DNA of 64,000 bases from CAVQND01 sp049518415. GTDB lineage: Bacteria > Verrucomicrobiota > Verrucomicrobiia > Limisphaerales > UBA8199. The DNA is taken from assembly GCA_049518415.1 (NCBI GenBank), contig JBEKRX010000028.1, positions 6,292 to 70,291 of the forward strand, written 5' to 3'. The notes under the pieces are model-generated. The model did no database searches and was not told where the DNA came from. It saw only the letters and a program-made list of their open reading frames with translations. A program made the translations under genes and the position numbers. Of this stretch, positions 33,706 to 41,890 are shown one piece after another; the first letter of the stretch is position 1; each line of letters opens with the position of its first letter.

Positions 33706-33859
33706 CACAGCCAAACCGATATCCTGACTTCGGGCTGGGGACCTCGCTCCCGCCTTCCCGGTCTCGCCCAGGCGAGGCCAGTGGCTTTGGGAGTCTGTAA
33801 CCCGTTACAGTGGCGCAACCGTCCCCGATTCTCACGGGGTTCCCTGACGCTTGGCTGTG
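33706..33859 (-). ncRNA. Cobalamin riboswitch aptamer
   Basis: On the minus strand all conserved parts occur in order: P1 CACAGCCAA pairing with TTGGCTGTG at the two ends, AGGGAA then GTGAGAATC, GCGCCACTGTAACGG, AGCCACTGG, GGGAAGGCGG, and the B12 box GAAGTCAGGATATCGG. This is the RF00174-type adenosyl- or methylcobalamin aptamer. It reads into the secreted-protein gene at 33423 and should lower its expression when cobalamin is bound. No known B12 transport or synthesis gene is adjacent. Confidence 0.92.
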
Positions 33860-33979
33860 TCTTTTCAAAGAACAGCCTTTACCTATCCCGCCGCGCGCCC
33901 ATTGCCAAGAAAAATCTTTGCTTGCTCTGCGCCAAGTTCAACTTGCAACTTCCACCCCCGCGTCCGACACTCCCGCGCC

Positions 33980-34777
33980 ATGAACCGCATCGAGCAGAGA
34001 TTCGCCCGGCTCAAGCGCGAAGGCAGAAAGGGATTCATTGTCTATATCGGCGCGGGGGACCCGGACCTGGAGGCCACCCGGCAACTGGCGCTGGCGTTCG
34101 ACAAACTGGGCGTGGATGTGTTGGAACTCGGGGTGCCTTTCAGCGACCCGCTCGCCGACGGGCTGGTGAACCAGCTTGCGGCCCAGCGCGGCCTGGCGTC
34201 GGGCACCACGCCGCCAGGTGTCCTGGCCACCGTTTCGGCCATCCGGAGGCAATCGGAGCTGCCGATCGTCCTCTATATCTATTTCAACCTGGTGCACCGT
34301 TACGGCCTGGAGCGCTTCATCGCGCACGCCGCCCGGGCCGGCGTGGACGGCTTGCTGGTGCTGGACCTGCCGCCGGAAGAGGGCGAAAGCTACGACCCGC
34401 TCATGCGGCAGGCGGGGCTCTGTCCGATTTACCTGGTCGCGCCGACCACGCCGGAGGAGCGCATTGAATTGATTGTCAAGCGCGGCGCCGGTTTCATCTA
34501 TTACGTCTGCCGCGAAGGGGTCACCGGCATGCAGGCCCAGGTCGCGGACGGCCTGGCGCCCATGGTCGCCAGGATCCGGGCGCATACCGATTTGCCGATT
34601 GCGGTCGGTTTTGGAATCTCGACCCCGGAACAAGCCAGGACGGTGGCCGCGACCGCCGAAGCGGTCGTCGTCGGGAGCGCGATTGTGGACCAGATTGCCC
34701 AACTGGGGCGAGACCCCGCCCTGGTCCGCCGGGTGGCCGAATTTGTAAAACCCCTGGCGGCGGCCGTCAAGGGCTGA
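33980..34777 (+). CDS. trpA: Tryptophan synthase alpha subunit
   Basis: TrpA cleaves indole-3-glycerol phosphate and passes indole to TrpB. The 265-residue barrel has the catalytic Glu49 and Asp60 in LELGVPFSDPLADG, then the loop-6 region, GFIYYVCREGVTGMQ and the phosphate-binding GFGISTPEQ. Two usual positions vary: GLVNQ in place of GPxIQ after Asp60, and YFNLVHRYG in place of YxNPxxxYG. Both are outside the catalytic pair. ATG at 33980 is chosen because homologous sequence begins there. trpB is not in the window; trpA is followed by manC after 92 bases. Confidence 0.93.
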   Translation: MNRIEQRFARLKREGRKGFIVYIGAGDPDLEATRQLALAFDKLGVDVLELGVPFSDPLADGLVNQLAAQRGLASGTTPPGVLATVSAIRRQSELPIVLYIYFNLVHRYGLERFIAHAARAGVDGLLVLDLPPEEGESYDPLMRQAGLCPIYLVAPTTPEERIELIVKRGAGFIYYVCREGVTGMQAQVADGLAPMVARIRAHTDLPIAVGFGISTPEQARTVAATAEAVVVGSAIVDQIAQLGRDPALVRRVAEFVKPLAAAVKG

Positions 34778-34869
34778 GCGCCAGGGCTTTGGTTTTGAGG
34801 GCGCCAATAGCTTCCAATGGCTCTCCCCCCAGACCAGGGCGGATAGAAATGTAATACAGGGCCTCGAAC

Positions 34870-36003
34870 ATGAAAAAAAACCTCAAGGCCGAAGATCGTT
34901 TCGTCATCATCCTGGCGGGCGGGCGAGGCGAGCGGTTCTGGCCGGTGAGCCGGGAGCAGACGCCTAAACAACTGCTGGCATTGCTGGGCAATCGTTCGTT
35001 TCTGCAACAGGCGGTCGACCGGGTGCTGCCGCTGGCGCCGCTCCACAATATCCTGGTCATCACCAACGAAATCCAGGCCCCGGCAGTGCGCCAACAACTG
35101 CCGCAACTGCCCAGCGAGAATATTATCGCCGAGCCGGTGGGCCGCGACACCTGCGCCGCGGTCACCCTGGGCGCCGCCCTGGTGGGCGCCCGCTCGACCA
35201 CGGCCGTGATGGCCGTCCTGCCCGCCGACCATGTCATCCCCGACGAGCAGAAGTTCCAACAGGTCCTGGCCGACGCCTTCGACCTGGCCGGGCGCGGGCA
35301 GGCCATTCTCACCATCGGCATCAAGCCGACCGAGCCGGCTACCGGCTACGGCTACATTCGCGTGGGCGAACCGCTGCCACCGCCCCCAGGGGTCAAGGCC
35401 TACAAGACCGCCTTCTATCGGGCCAGGCAGTTCGTCGAGAAGCCCAATTACAAACAGGCCCTGAAATACCTCAGCCGCGGCCAGTACCGCTGGAACGCCG
35501 GCATGTTCCTCTGGTCGTTTGCGACGATCACCGAAGGCTTGCACAAGCATCAGCCGGCAATGTACCAGGCCTGCCAGCGCTGGTTCAAAGCGGCCGGCGC
35601 TGCGGCCAAACTCAAACCGCTCCTCGCCAGGGAATATCCCGCGCTCAAGAAAATCTCGATCGACTACGCGCTCCTGGAGCACGCGCAGAATGTGATTGTG
35701 GCCGACGGCGCGTTTCCCTGGGACGACCTCGGCTCCTGGACGGCGTTGGCCCGGCATCTCAAGGCCGACCCCGAAGGCAACTGCGCGGTGGCCGATTTCA
35801 TCCATCTGGATGGCGCCCGCAACCTCATCTTCGACGCCCGCACTCCCCAGCGGCGCACGCCGATCGCCCTCGTCGGCCTGTGCGATGCCATTCTGGTCCA
35901 GACGGACGACGCCACCCTGCTGGCCCACAAAAGCCAGGCGCAGAAGGTCAAGCAATTGGTCAAAAAACTGGCCGAGCATCCCAAGCTCAAGCACCTGGTC
36001 TGA
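34870..36003 (+). CDS. manC: Mannose-1-phosphate guanylyltransferase
   Basis: ManC forms GDP-mannose from mannose-1-phosphate and GTP. The nucleotidyltransferase domain has the signature LAGGRGERFWPVSRE at 15-29 with TPKQLL, then EPVGRDTCAAV, LPADHVIP, GYGYIRVG, FVEKP and WNAGMFLW, and ends with the WDDLGSW motif. At 377 residues it lacks the C-terminal isomerase domain of bifunctional ManC/AlgA proteins. GDP-mannose likely feeds the polysaccharide cluster at 50-63 kb. Confidence 0.93.
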   Translation: MKKNLKAEDRFVIILAGGRGERFWPVSREQTPKQLLALLGNRSFLQQAVDRVLPLAPLHNILVITNEIQAPAVRQQLPQLPSENIIAEPVGRDTCAAVTLGAALVGARSTTAVMAVLPADHVIPDEQKFQQVLADAFDLAGRGQAILTIGIKPTEPATGYGYIRVGEPLPPPPGVKAYKTAFYRARQFVEKPNYKQALKYLSRGQYRWNAGMFLWSFATITEGLHKHQPAMYQACQRWFKAAGAAAKLKPLLAREYPALKKISIDYALLEHAQNVIVADGAFPWDDLGSWTALARHLKADPEGNCAVADFIHLDGARNLIFDARTPQRRTPIALVGLCDAILVQTDDATLLAHKSQAQKVKQLVKKLAEHPKLKHLV

Positions 36004-36367
36004 CCCGCATGTTTCGCAGCCCGGCCCAGGCGCGTGTCGGGCAGGCCGTCCACGACCTTGCCCGTTCGCGCAGCGAAACACCACAACCGCTCCGAAAGTC
36101 CATTGGGCGTCATCCGCGGGCATTCTTCAATAACCAACGATCGTTTTTCGATTCTCAATTTTCAATTCACCTAAAAGAAGCGCTGGCTCAGCGCACTGTT
36201 GCAATCGCAGCGAAATGAGAGGGTCGTTTTCCGGGCAGCCAGCGTGAGAAGCCTGGGGGTGGGGGCCGATTACAAACGGGGGACGATTTTTTAGTTGCCC
36301 TTGAGATTGCATTATGATATCAACACGATAGCAATGACAGGCCCAAGCGCAAAGGGCCAATACTAAT
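36004..36367. other. Intergenic region
   Basis: No gene is seen. A 6-bp hairpin GCGCTG/CAGCGC is at 36180-36194, and an A/T-rich stretch with TATGAT at 36313-36318 may be the -10 box for the SPFH gene, without a good -35. Confidence 0.4.
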
Positions 36368-37384
36368 ATGAATACTCTAAATGCGGCCGTGAATCGTGAG
36401 AAAGTCGTCAAAGTCCTGAACGGGTGGGTGATGTTGCCGATTGTCTTCATTCTCTTTTTCGGGGCGATCGCTTTATTTATCTATTCCCTCAGCCCCGGCG
36501 CCCGGGTTGAGGACCATCCCGTGTGGAGTCTTTTCGTGAGCTCGCTGCTGATCGAAATTGCGGCCATCATCATGTTTAAGGGATTCTTCGCGCTGCAACC
36601 GAACGAGGCCAGGGTGCTGGTGTTGTTTGGCGCCTACAAGGGCACGGTGCGGGCGCCGGGGTTTCATTGGGGCAATCCGTTCTACTCGAACGGTCCGGAC
36701 CAGCCCGGGCCGCTGCGCGTTATGGCGGAATGGCAGGCCAATCTTGCTGCGCGCAAGGCCGGCGGGGCGGAACCGGGCCGCAAGAGGCAGGCGCGCTTCA
36801 AATTTTCGCTGCGGACCCGCAACTTCAACAGCGAGAAGCTCAAGGTCAATGACAAGCGGGGCAATCCGATTGAGATTGCGGCGGTGGTGGTCTGGCGCGT
36901 GGAGGACACGGCGCAGGCGGCCTTTGAGGTGGATGACTATGAAAACTACGTGCGGGTGCAAAGCGAGTCGGCCATCCGGCACCTGGCCAGCGCCTACGCC
37001 TACGACTATGGCGAAGAGCATGAAGTCACCCTGCGCAGCGGGATGGACGAAGTCTCCCAGGCGCTGAAAGTGGAGTTGCAGGCGCGTCTGGACAAGGCGG
37101 GGGTGCTGGTGGAAGAGGCGCGTTTGACGCACCTGGCGTATGCGCCGGAGATCGCCCAGGCGATGCTGCGGCGGCAGCAGGCGGAGGCGGTGATTGCCGC
37201 GCGGCAAAAGATCGTCCATGGCGCCGTCAGCATGGTGGAAATGGCCTTGCGAGAACTGGCTGAGAAACAGGTGGTGCAACTGGACGACGAACGCCGGGCC
37301 GCCATGGTGAGCAACCTCATGGTCGTGCTTTGCGGCGAGGCCGAAGTGCATCCGGTGGTGAACACGGGAACGCTTTACGCGTGA
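36368..37384 (+). CDS. SPFH/band-7 membrane protein
   Basis: A 338-residue stomatin/prohibitin-like protein that probably forms oligomeric rings on the inner membrane. Two N-terminal spans (about 20-42 and 57-75) are followed by an SPFH domain: ALQPNEARVLVLFGAYKGTV, GFHWGNPF, then VVVWRVEDTAQAAFEVDDYE and a helical segment with ARLTHLAYAPEIAQAMLRRQ and EAVIAARQKIVHGA. A short gene for an Arc-type DNA-binding protein starts 7 bases downstream, a pairing I recall from many bacteria. Confidence 0.9.
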   Translation: MNTLNAAVNREKVVKVLNGWVMLPIVFILFFGAIALFIYSLSPGARVEDHPVWSLFVSSLLIEIAAIIMFKGFFALQPNEARVLVLFGAYKGTVRAPGFHWGNPFYSNGPDQPGPLRVMAEWQANLAARKAGGAEPGRKRQARFKFSLRTRNFNSEKLKVNDKRGNPIEIAAVVVWRVEDTAQAAFEVDDYENYVRVQSESAIRHLASAYAYDYGEEHEVTLRSGMDEVSQALKVELQARLDKAGVLVEEARLTHLAYAPEIAQAMLRRQQAEAVIAARQKIVHGAVSMVEMALRELAEKQVVQLDDERRAAMVSNLMVVLCGEAEVHPVVNTGTLYA

Positions 37385-37391
37385 ACTGGGC

Positions 37392-37604
37392 ATGGCCGAA
37401 CGCAAACCGTTCCTGTTGCGCATGGCGCCCGAACTTTGGGCCGACCTCGAGGCCTGGGCGAAGGATGAACTGCGGAGTGTCAACGGCCAAATCGAATACC
37501 TCCTCAAACAGGCCGTGCAGAAGCGCAAGGGTCCGCGCCGCCAAACCAACCCGGGCGCCGAGGGTCCGGACCTGACCCGCACGCGGGGGAGGGATGCTGG
37601 GTGA
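37392..37604 (+). CDS. Arc-family ribbon-helix-helix protein
   Basis: The 70-residue protein begins AERKPFLLRMAPELWADLEA and continues WAKDELRSVNGQIEYLLKQA, the short strand and two helices of Arc/MetJ-type ribbon-helix-helix dimers. The last 25 residues are basic and likely disordered. It is cotranscribed with the SPFH gene and may regulate it, or act at the membrane complex in a non-DNA role. Confidence 0.8.
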   Translation: MAERKPFLLRMAPELWADLEAWAKDELRSVNGQIEYLLKQAVQKRKGPRRQTNPGAEGPDLTRTRGRDAG

Positions 37605-37696
37605 AGCCAGAGGTCAGAGGTCGGAAGTCAGAAGGCAGAAGCAAATCTGAATGCCGAGAGCAGAAATCCGAAACAAGAATTGAACAAACGAGTATT

Positions 37697-39184
37697 ATGA
37701 AAAGCTCAGGCGTATCACTAACCCGAATATTTCACACTGGCGCGGCCGGAGGGCCGGCTGCCAGCCGGCTTTGGCGGTTCGAATGCGCAAAGCCGGCAAG
37801 CTGCCGGCGCTCGGTCCTGTCGGCCTTCCGTGGGAGGTGTGAAATATTCGGGTTGACGCTGGTTCTGGCAACTGCGGTTGCGAGTGTGCCACTGGCCGCC
37901 GGCCCGGAATCCGGCGATGTCACCGAGTCGGGCAAACGGTTTGTTGACTTGCTGGCCAAGGAAGACTTCGCCGGCGCCTTCGCGCAGTTCGACCCAAGAG
38001 TGAAGCAGGCCCTGCCGGAAACCAAGCTGCGCGAAACCTGGCAGGCCCTCCAGGCCCAGAGCGGCCCCTTCAAGAAGACGCTCGCGGCCCGCGCCGAAAA
38101 GCAGATGGGCTATGACGTTGTCCTCGTCACCTGCGAATTCGCGCGAGCGACTTTGGACACGAAAGTGGTCTTTGACGCCAAACGCCAGGTCGCCGGCTTG
38201 TTCTTTGTCCCGACCCGGCCCGCCGCTACGGCGACCCCGCCTCCCTACGCCCGGACCAATGCTTTCCGTGAGCAGCAACTCACGGTCGGCAGCGGCCAAT
38301 GGGCCCTGCCCGGCACCTTGAGCGTGCCCACCGCCGGCGGCCCTTGGCCCGCCCTGGTGCTGGTCCATGGCTCCGGGCCGCAGGACCGCGACGAGACCCT
38401 CGGGGCCAACAAGCCCTTCCGGGACCTGGCCTGGGGACTGGCGACCAGAGGCATTGCCGTCCTGCGCTACGAGAAACGCACCAAGGAACATGGCCTCAAA
38501 CTCATGGCCGCCCTCCACAAGCTCACGTTGCAGGAAGAGACCATTGATGACGCCCTGAGCGCCGTCGCCCGGCTCCGTGCCACCGCCGGCCTGGATGCCA
38601 AACGCATCTTTGTCCTGGGCCACAGCCTGGGCGGCCTCGCTGTTCCCAGGATCGGCAAGGCCGACCCGGAGCTCGCCGGGTTGATTATCCTGGCCGGTTC
38701 CACCCGGCCCCTGGAGGACATCATCGTCGAGCAGGTGGATTACCTCGTCTCGCTGGATGCGTCCAAAGCCGCCGAAGCCAGCCCCAAGCTCGCCGAAATC
38801 AAGGCGGACGTGGCCAAGGTGAAAAAACTCACCGCGGCCGATGCCTCCTCGACGAACCTGCTGCTGGGCGCCCCGGTGGTGTACTGGCTGGACTTGCGCG
38901 CCTACGATGCCCCGGCTACCGCCCGGACGCTCAAACAACCCCTGCTCATCCTCCAGGGCCAGCGCGATTACCAGGTCACCCAGGCGGATTTCGACGGCTG
39001 GAAAAAGGCGCTCGGGGCTTCCCCCAACATCACCTTCAAGCTGTATCCGACGCTCAACCACCTCTTCATCGCCGGCGAAGGCAAGAGCACCCCGGACGAA
39101 TACGAGCAAAGCGGCCATGTCGCGGAGACGGTGGTGGCGGACATTGCCGCCTGGATCCTGGCCCGGAATAGCGCCGGCCGATAG
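37697..39184 (+). CDS. Secreted alpha/beta hydrolase with DUF3887-like domain
   Basis: After an exported N-terminus (LTLVLATAVASVPLAAGPE) a DUF3887-like domain spans about 75-165 (GKRFVDLLAKEDFAGAFAQF), then a serine hydrolase domain: LVLVHGSGPQDRDE forms the oxyanion region, GHSLGG carries the nucleophile, with the acid in LQGQRDYQV and His in TLNHLF. Related proteins are periplasmic esterases or peptidases of broad specificity. Codons 9-53 derive from an inserted palindrome-ended element that kept the frame; a TTG at 37853 could give a short, normal signal peptide. Start ATG 37697. Confidence 0.85.
   Translation: MKSSGVSLTRIFHTGAAGGPAASRLWRFECAKPASCRRSVLSAFRGRCEIFGLTLVLATAVASVPLAAGPESGDVTESGKRFVDLLAKEDFAGAFAQFDPRVKQALPETKLRETWQALQAQSGPFKKTLAARAEKQMGYDVVLVTCEFARATLDTKVVFDAKRQVAGLFFVPTRPAATATPPPYARTNAFREQQLTVGSGQWALPGTLSVPTAGGPWPALVLVHGSGPQDRDETLGANKPFRDLAWGLATRGIAVLRYEKRTKEHGLKLMAALHKLTLQEETIDDALSAVARLRATAGLDAKRIFVLGHSLGGLAVPRIGKADPELAGLIILAGSTRPLEDIIVEQVDYLVSLDASKAAEASPKLAEIKADVAKVKKLTAADASSTNLLLGAPVVYWLDLRAYDAPATARTLKQPLLILQGQRDYQVTQADFDGWKKALGASPNITFKLYPTLNHLFIAGEGKSTPDEYEQSGHVAETVVADIAAWILARNSAGR
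37720..37854. mobile_element. 135-bp MITE-like element inserted in frame
   Basis: Perfect 18-bp terminal inverted repeats (AACCCGAATATTTCACAC at 37720-37737 and its reverse complement at 37837-37854) enclose GC-rich hairpins such as GCCGGCT/AGCCGGC and GCCGGC/GCCGGC. The length, 135 bp, is a multiple of three and carries no stop in the host frame, so the hydrolase gene stays open. No clear target duplication. No other copy is in this window. Confidence 0.8.
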
Positions 39185-39350
39185 CACCCCGGCCCTTCCT
39201 TCCGCCAAAAATCCCAAGACAGAACGGAAACGCTGGAACAGCTCCGACGTGACGAGAAGTGGCTTGCTCGCGCGAGGGACGCGATTTGCGCATATTGGCG
39301 GGAAAGCAACGCCCGCAAGGCAGCCTCTGCGCATGGGAAGACGCCCGTCG

Positions 39351-40184
39351 TCAAAAGTAGCTCAGGAATTGCTGCATAAGCTCAAACGCGCGGCGAGCTT
39401 GCATCGCCTGTGTTTCCGCATCAACCGCACCGTGAAACTCCACGACTTGTCCCGGGCCAAAAGCGTCCACACTGGCAAATTTTTCCCGCAGGATTTCGAG
39501 TGCTCGGGCAACTTCCTTCTCTTTGAGCCCGTTCTTCCAAACGGTAGCCAACGCGTTCATGCCGTCCGGAAAGTGTTCGAGACAATAGCAGAAATCGTAC
39601 GCATCTTTGGGCTTGTCTCGCCCGGCCAAAGCATGTGCCTTCATCACCAGGAAGTCTGGCAGTGATGCGATGCGCCAGCGCACCTTGTTATTGGCCCCGC
39701 GCACTGTCCTGCCCGAAACCTCCATCCTTACCGGTGCGCGGAATGCCGCACCACAGGCATCCGCCTGCAAAACCCGGAAACCTTCCAGAAGTTTGGGCCG
39801 ATTCCTTTTCAGCTTCACTTGCCGCGACGCCAGGAATTCGACTTCCACTTCAACCGGCTTCTCGCCGTCCTTCAAGTCCACCTCGACCACGAGTTGAAAC
39901 GGTTTCGCTCCACGTTTGTAGCGGCCAGTGTCCAGCAGCAGCTTGAGCAAGTCAGCATATCGGCCATCGGCGAGTTTCTTCGCATCGAGAGCCAGGTCCA
40001 CGTCAATGCTCCCAACGTGTGGTTCGTCCGCTTGTTCCAACAGGAGATCGGGCACCCAACCACCGACGACCACAAGACAGTCTTCAAACGCCGCCAATAC
40101 CTGCCCAAGGTCAACCAGAACGCGCCGAGCGGCTTCGACTTGGCGCGGACTGTAGTCGTCACGCTGGCGAGGTTCGGGATTCAC
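39351..40184 (-). CDS. AbiEii-type nucleotidyltransferase toxin
   Basis: A 277-residue protein of the AbiEii/AbiGii nucleotidyltransferase superfamily, toxins that add nucleotides to RNA (often tRNA acceptor ends) and cause growth arrest or phage abortive infection. The catalytic core LVVVGGWVPDLLLE at 37-50 and GSIDVDLALD at 58-67 gives GGW and the DxD pair (Asp61, Asp63); LVVEVDLK later may give the third acidic residue. GTG at 40184 is chosen: it overlaps the stop of the antitoxin gene as GTGA, and the frame upstream is not protein-like. Confidence 0.8.
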   Translation of the reverse strand: MNPEPRQRDDYSPRQVEAARRVLVDLGQVLAAFEDCLVVVGGWVPDLLLEQADEPHVGSIDVDLALDAKKLADGRYADLLKLLLDTGRYKRGAKPFQLVVEVDLKDGEKPVEVEVEFLASRQVKLKRNRPKLLEGFRVLQADACGAAFRAPVRMEVSGRTVRGANNKVRWRIASLPDFLVMKAHALAGRDKPKDAYDFCYCLEHFPDGMNALATVWKNGLKEKEVARALEILREKFASVDAFGPGQVVEFHGAVDAETQAMQARRAFELMQQFLSYF

Positions 40185-41296
40185 AATAAACCTCGCGCTT
40201 TCCAGGCACGCTTGAGATTCTGTTCCAGCAACGCTTCGGCGGCCTCTTCGCCGCGTCCGCCGCAATGAAACAAGTCCACGTAAGTTTGCACCGCGTTGGT
40301 GCAAGCCAGCCGGTCGGCCTCTCCTTCCCGTAGATAGAATACGCCCTCATCGGCGGGGATGAGCACCACGAGGTTTTCGCCTGAGTCCACGAGCTTCGCT
40401 TCGGCCGCGTCCCGAAAAGCGTCCTCCCATTCCGCACTGACAAACACCCACGTTTTGGGTTGTCGCACATGCGGTGCCTGGAAATCTGCGGCAGAGAACG
40501 CGGCGTAAGCTGCGTGTCCTCCGATGATGGATTCAAGTGGGGCGAGTTTCTCTTGCAGTTGCCGGCCTTGCAGCAGTGTGAAATAACTGCGGCGCTGGTG
40601 ACGGTCAAAGCGGTAAGCGTCGCGCCACGCCGTCAGTAATTCGAGCGGAGCATGCAACTTGAAGCCGCCGTCTGGCAGATCCTCAATAAATGCTTCGTCG
40701 TGGAGATGGCGGACGACTTTGTTTACCAAACCAATGCTGACGTTAGGTTGAGAGTGAAGTCGCAAGTCTTGTTGAGTCCATTTCCGCCCGGCATTGTCCG
40801 TTGCGAGCAGTGCGCGGATGACACGCGCTGCTTCAGGAGTGCCGAGATTGGCTGAGCGTCGCTGAGGGCCATGTACAGGCTCTTGACCCGTTCTTTCGAG
40901 GTGCAACACGCCGGGCACGCTCAGGCGATAGTTGCCCGCAAGATCGAACCAACTCCAACCATGTTTCTGGCAGATTTCTGCCATTCGTGGCGAAATATAC
41001 GGCGCGGCAAAAACAAACACCTGAGGTTTGCTTGCAGGTTGATAATAATGGGTGACGTCAACGTAAGGAAACTGGGAAGGGCGCGGGTCGGCCTTGCACT
41101 CGACGTGTAACTCGGCCGTAATGCCACCCGGCAGCGGCAAGGTGGCTGTTATATCGAATCCAGCATCATCCCTGAATGCTGCCAGAGCCCGCTGGACTTT
41201 CCAGTCCTTCAGCCACGGCACACCTCCAAGCAATTCACGAAGCTTGTCTGCGACTGCCTTTTCCAGCGCGAAACCAGATATCCGCGCCTTGTTCAT
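40181..41296 (-). CDS. AbiEi-type antitoxin/regulator
   Basis: A 371-residue partner of the nucleotidyltransferase. The N-terminal part has a restriction-nuclease-like strand pattern (DDAGFDITATL, then ELHVECKADPRPSQFPY with an ExK-like ECK). It is followed by a winged-helix segment near 165-220 (ATDNAGRKWTQQDLR, SIGLVNKVVRHLHDEAFIED) and an AbiEi-like C-terminal domain. AbiEi proteins bind their own promoter and counter the toxin in type IV fashion. The gene lies upstream of the toxin with a 4-base overlap. Twin 15-bp repeats lie just before its start. Confidence 0.75.
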   Translation of the reverse strand: MNKARISGFALEKAVADKLRELLGGVPWLKDWKVQRALAAFRDDAGFDITATLPLPGGITAELHVECKADPRPSQFPYVDVTHYYQPASKPQVFVFAAPYISPRMAEICQKHGWSWFDLAGNYRLSVPGVLHLERTGQEPVHGPQRRSANLGTPEAARVIRALLATDNAGRKWTQQDLRLHSQPNVSIGLVNKVVRHLHDEAFIEDLPDGGFKLHAPLELLTAWRDAYRFDRHQRRSYFTLLQGRQLQEKLAPLESIIGGHAAYAAFSAADFQAPHVRQPKTWVFVSAEWEDAFRDAAEAKLVDSGENLVVLIPADEGVFYLREGEADRLACTNAVQTYVDLFHCGGRGEEAAEALLEQNLKRAWKARGLL

Positions 41297-41312
41297 GGAT
41301 TCGGCACTTTCA

Positions 41313-41345
41313 CGTTTTCGTGAACATAGGCGTTTTCGTGAACAT
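41313..41345 (-). promoter_or_regulatory. Twin operator-like repeats of the AbiE pair
   Basis: ATGTTCACGAAAACG occurs twice in direct orientation (minus strand; 41331-41345 and 41313-41327) with an 18-bp period, 17 bases upstream of the antitoxin ATG. Each contains an imperfect GTTCAC/GTTTTC half-site palindrome. The arrangement suits cooperative autorepression by the winged-helix antitoxin. Confidence 0.65.
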
Positions 41346-41412
41346 GCTCAAGCGCATTTTTTGTCTTTTTAAGCAACGAAGTAAACGAAGTGGGGTCACG
41401 TCTGAATGGCAG

Positions 41413-41769
41413 TTAGTTAAGCCCTAAGGTCTTCTTGCTGAGCATCTTGCGTCGAGAGGTGCTGGGCAGATGCTTCCACATGTAATCCAGGGTGAGCCGG
41501 TACATTTGACTGAGGAGGTCCTTAACCTTGCGTTGGTTGGCGATGGCCCGTTTCAGCCAGGCAAACTGCTCCGGACTCAAGGCAGCGGTGACCGTCTTGC
41601 CCTGCACCCGGCGGGACCACTGGTAACGTGGTCCGCCTTGGCCCGGTAACTTGCGTTCCAGGACGCTGCCCAGCGCGATCCAGCCAATTTGTTCCAACCG
41701 GGCGCGCAAGCGCCGATAGGCGGCTGGGAGTTGGGCGTCGGCGGCCGGTTTAGCTCGTTGCATGAACAA
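41413..41769 (-). CDS. DUF6788-like short protein
   Basis: The product of 118 residues includes QIGWIALGSVLERKLPGQG, PRYQWSRRVQGKTVTAALSP and QFAWLKRAIANQRKVKDLL, the pattern of the DUF6788 family (LGxI.. then GPYYQWTRKVxGKTVTxxL). Such genes often sit beside transposase genes, but none is present here. The Cys-rich loop of many members is missing. A GACAGT/ACTGTC palindrome lies 24 bases upstream. Start is either the first ATG or the third codon (41763). Confidence 0.65.
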   Translation of the reverse strand: MFMQRAKPAADAQLPAAYRRLRARLEQIGWIALGSVLERKLPGQGGPRYQWSRRVQGKTVTAALSPEQFAWLKRAIANQRKVKDLLSQMYRLTLDYMWKHLPSTSRRKMLSKKTLGLN

Positions 41770-41792
41770 AAGACTAGCATGGGCGTCAATAG

Positions 41793-41810
41793 GACAGTGT
41801 AAATACTGTC
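41793..41810. repeat. Palindrome GACAGTN6ACTGTC
   Basis: A 6-bp inverted repeat with 6-bp spacer, directly upstream of the DUF6788-like gene. It may be an operator or the end of an old insertion sequence. Confidence 0.35.
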
Positions 41811-41890
41811 TTATGACCCCTGACTTCCCTGCCTGGTCCGGCGGCTTCGCCGCTCAGGTCCACCGCTTGGGCACTCATGCCCCGGCTGGG

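Noticed and set aside
33851..33979. N-terminal extension of trpA
   Set aside because: The in-frame codons begin in the region next to the cobalamin riboswitch and do not match TrpA; homology starts at ATG 33980.
34501..36123. 540-codon minus-strand frame
   Set aside because: Antisense to trpA and manC, which have complete motifs.
37718..39334. 538-codon minus-strand frame
   Set aside because: Antisense to the alpha/beta hydrolase with nucleophile GHSLGG; no features of its own.
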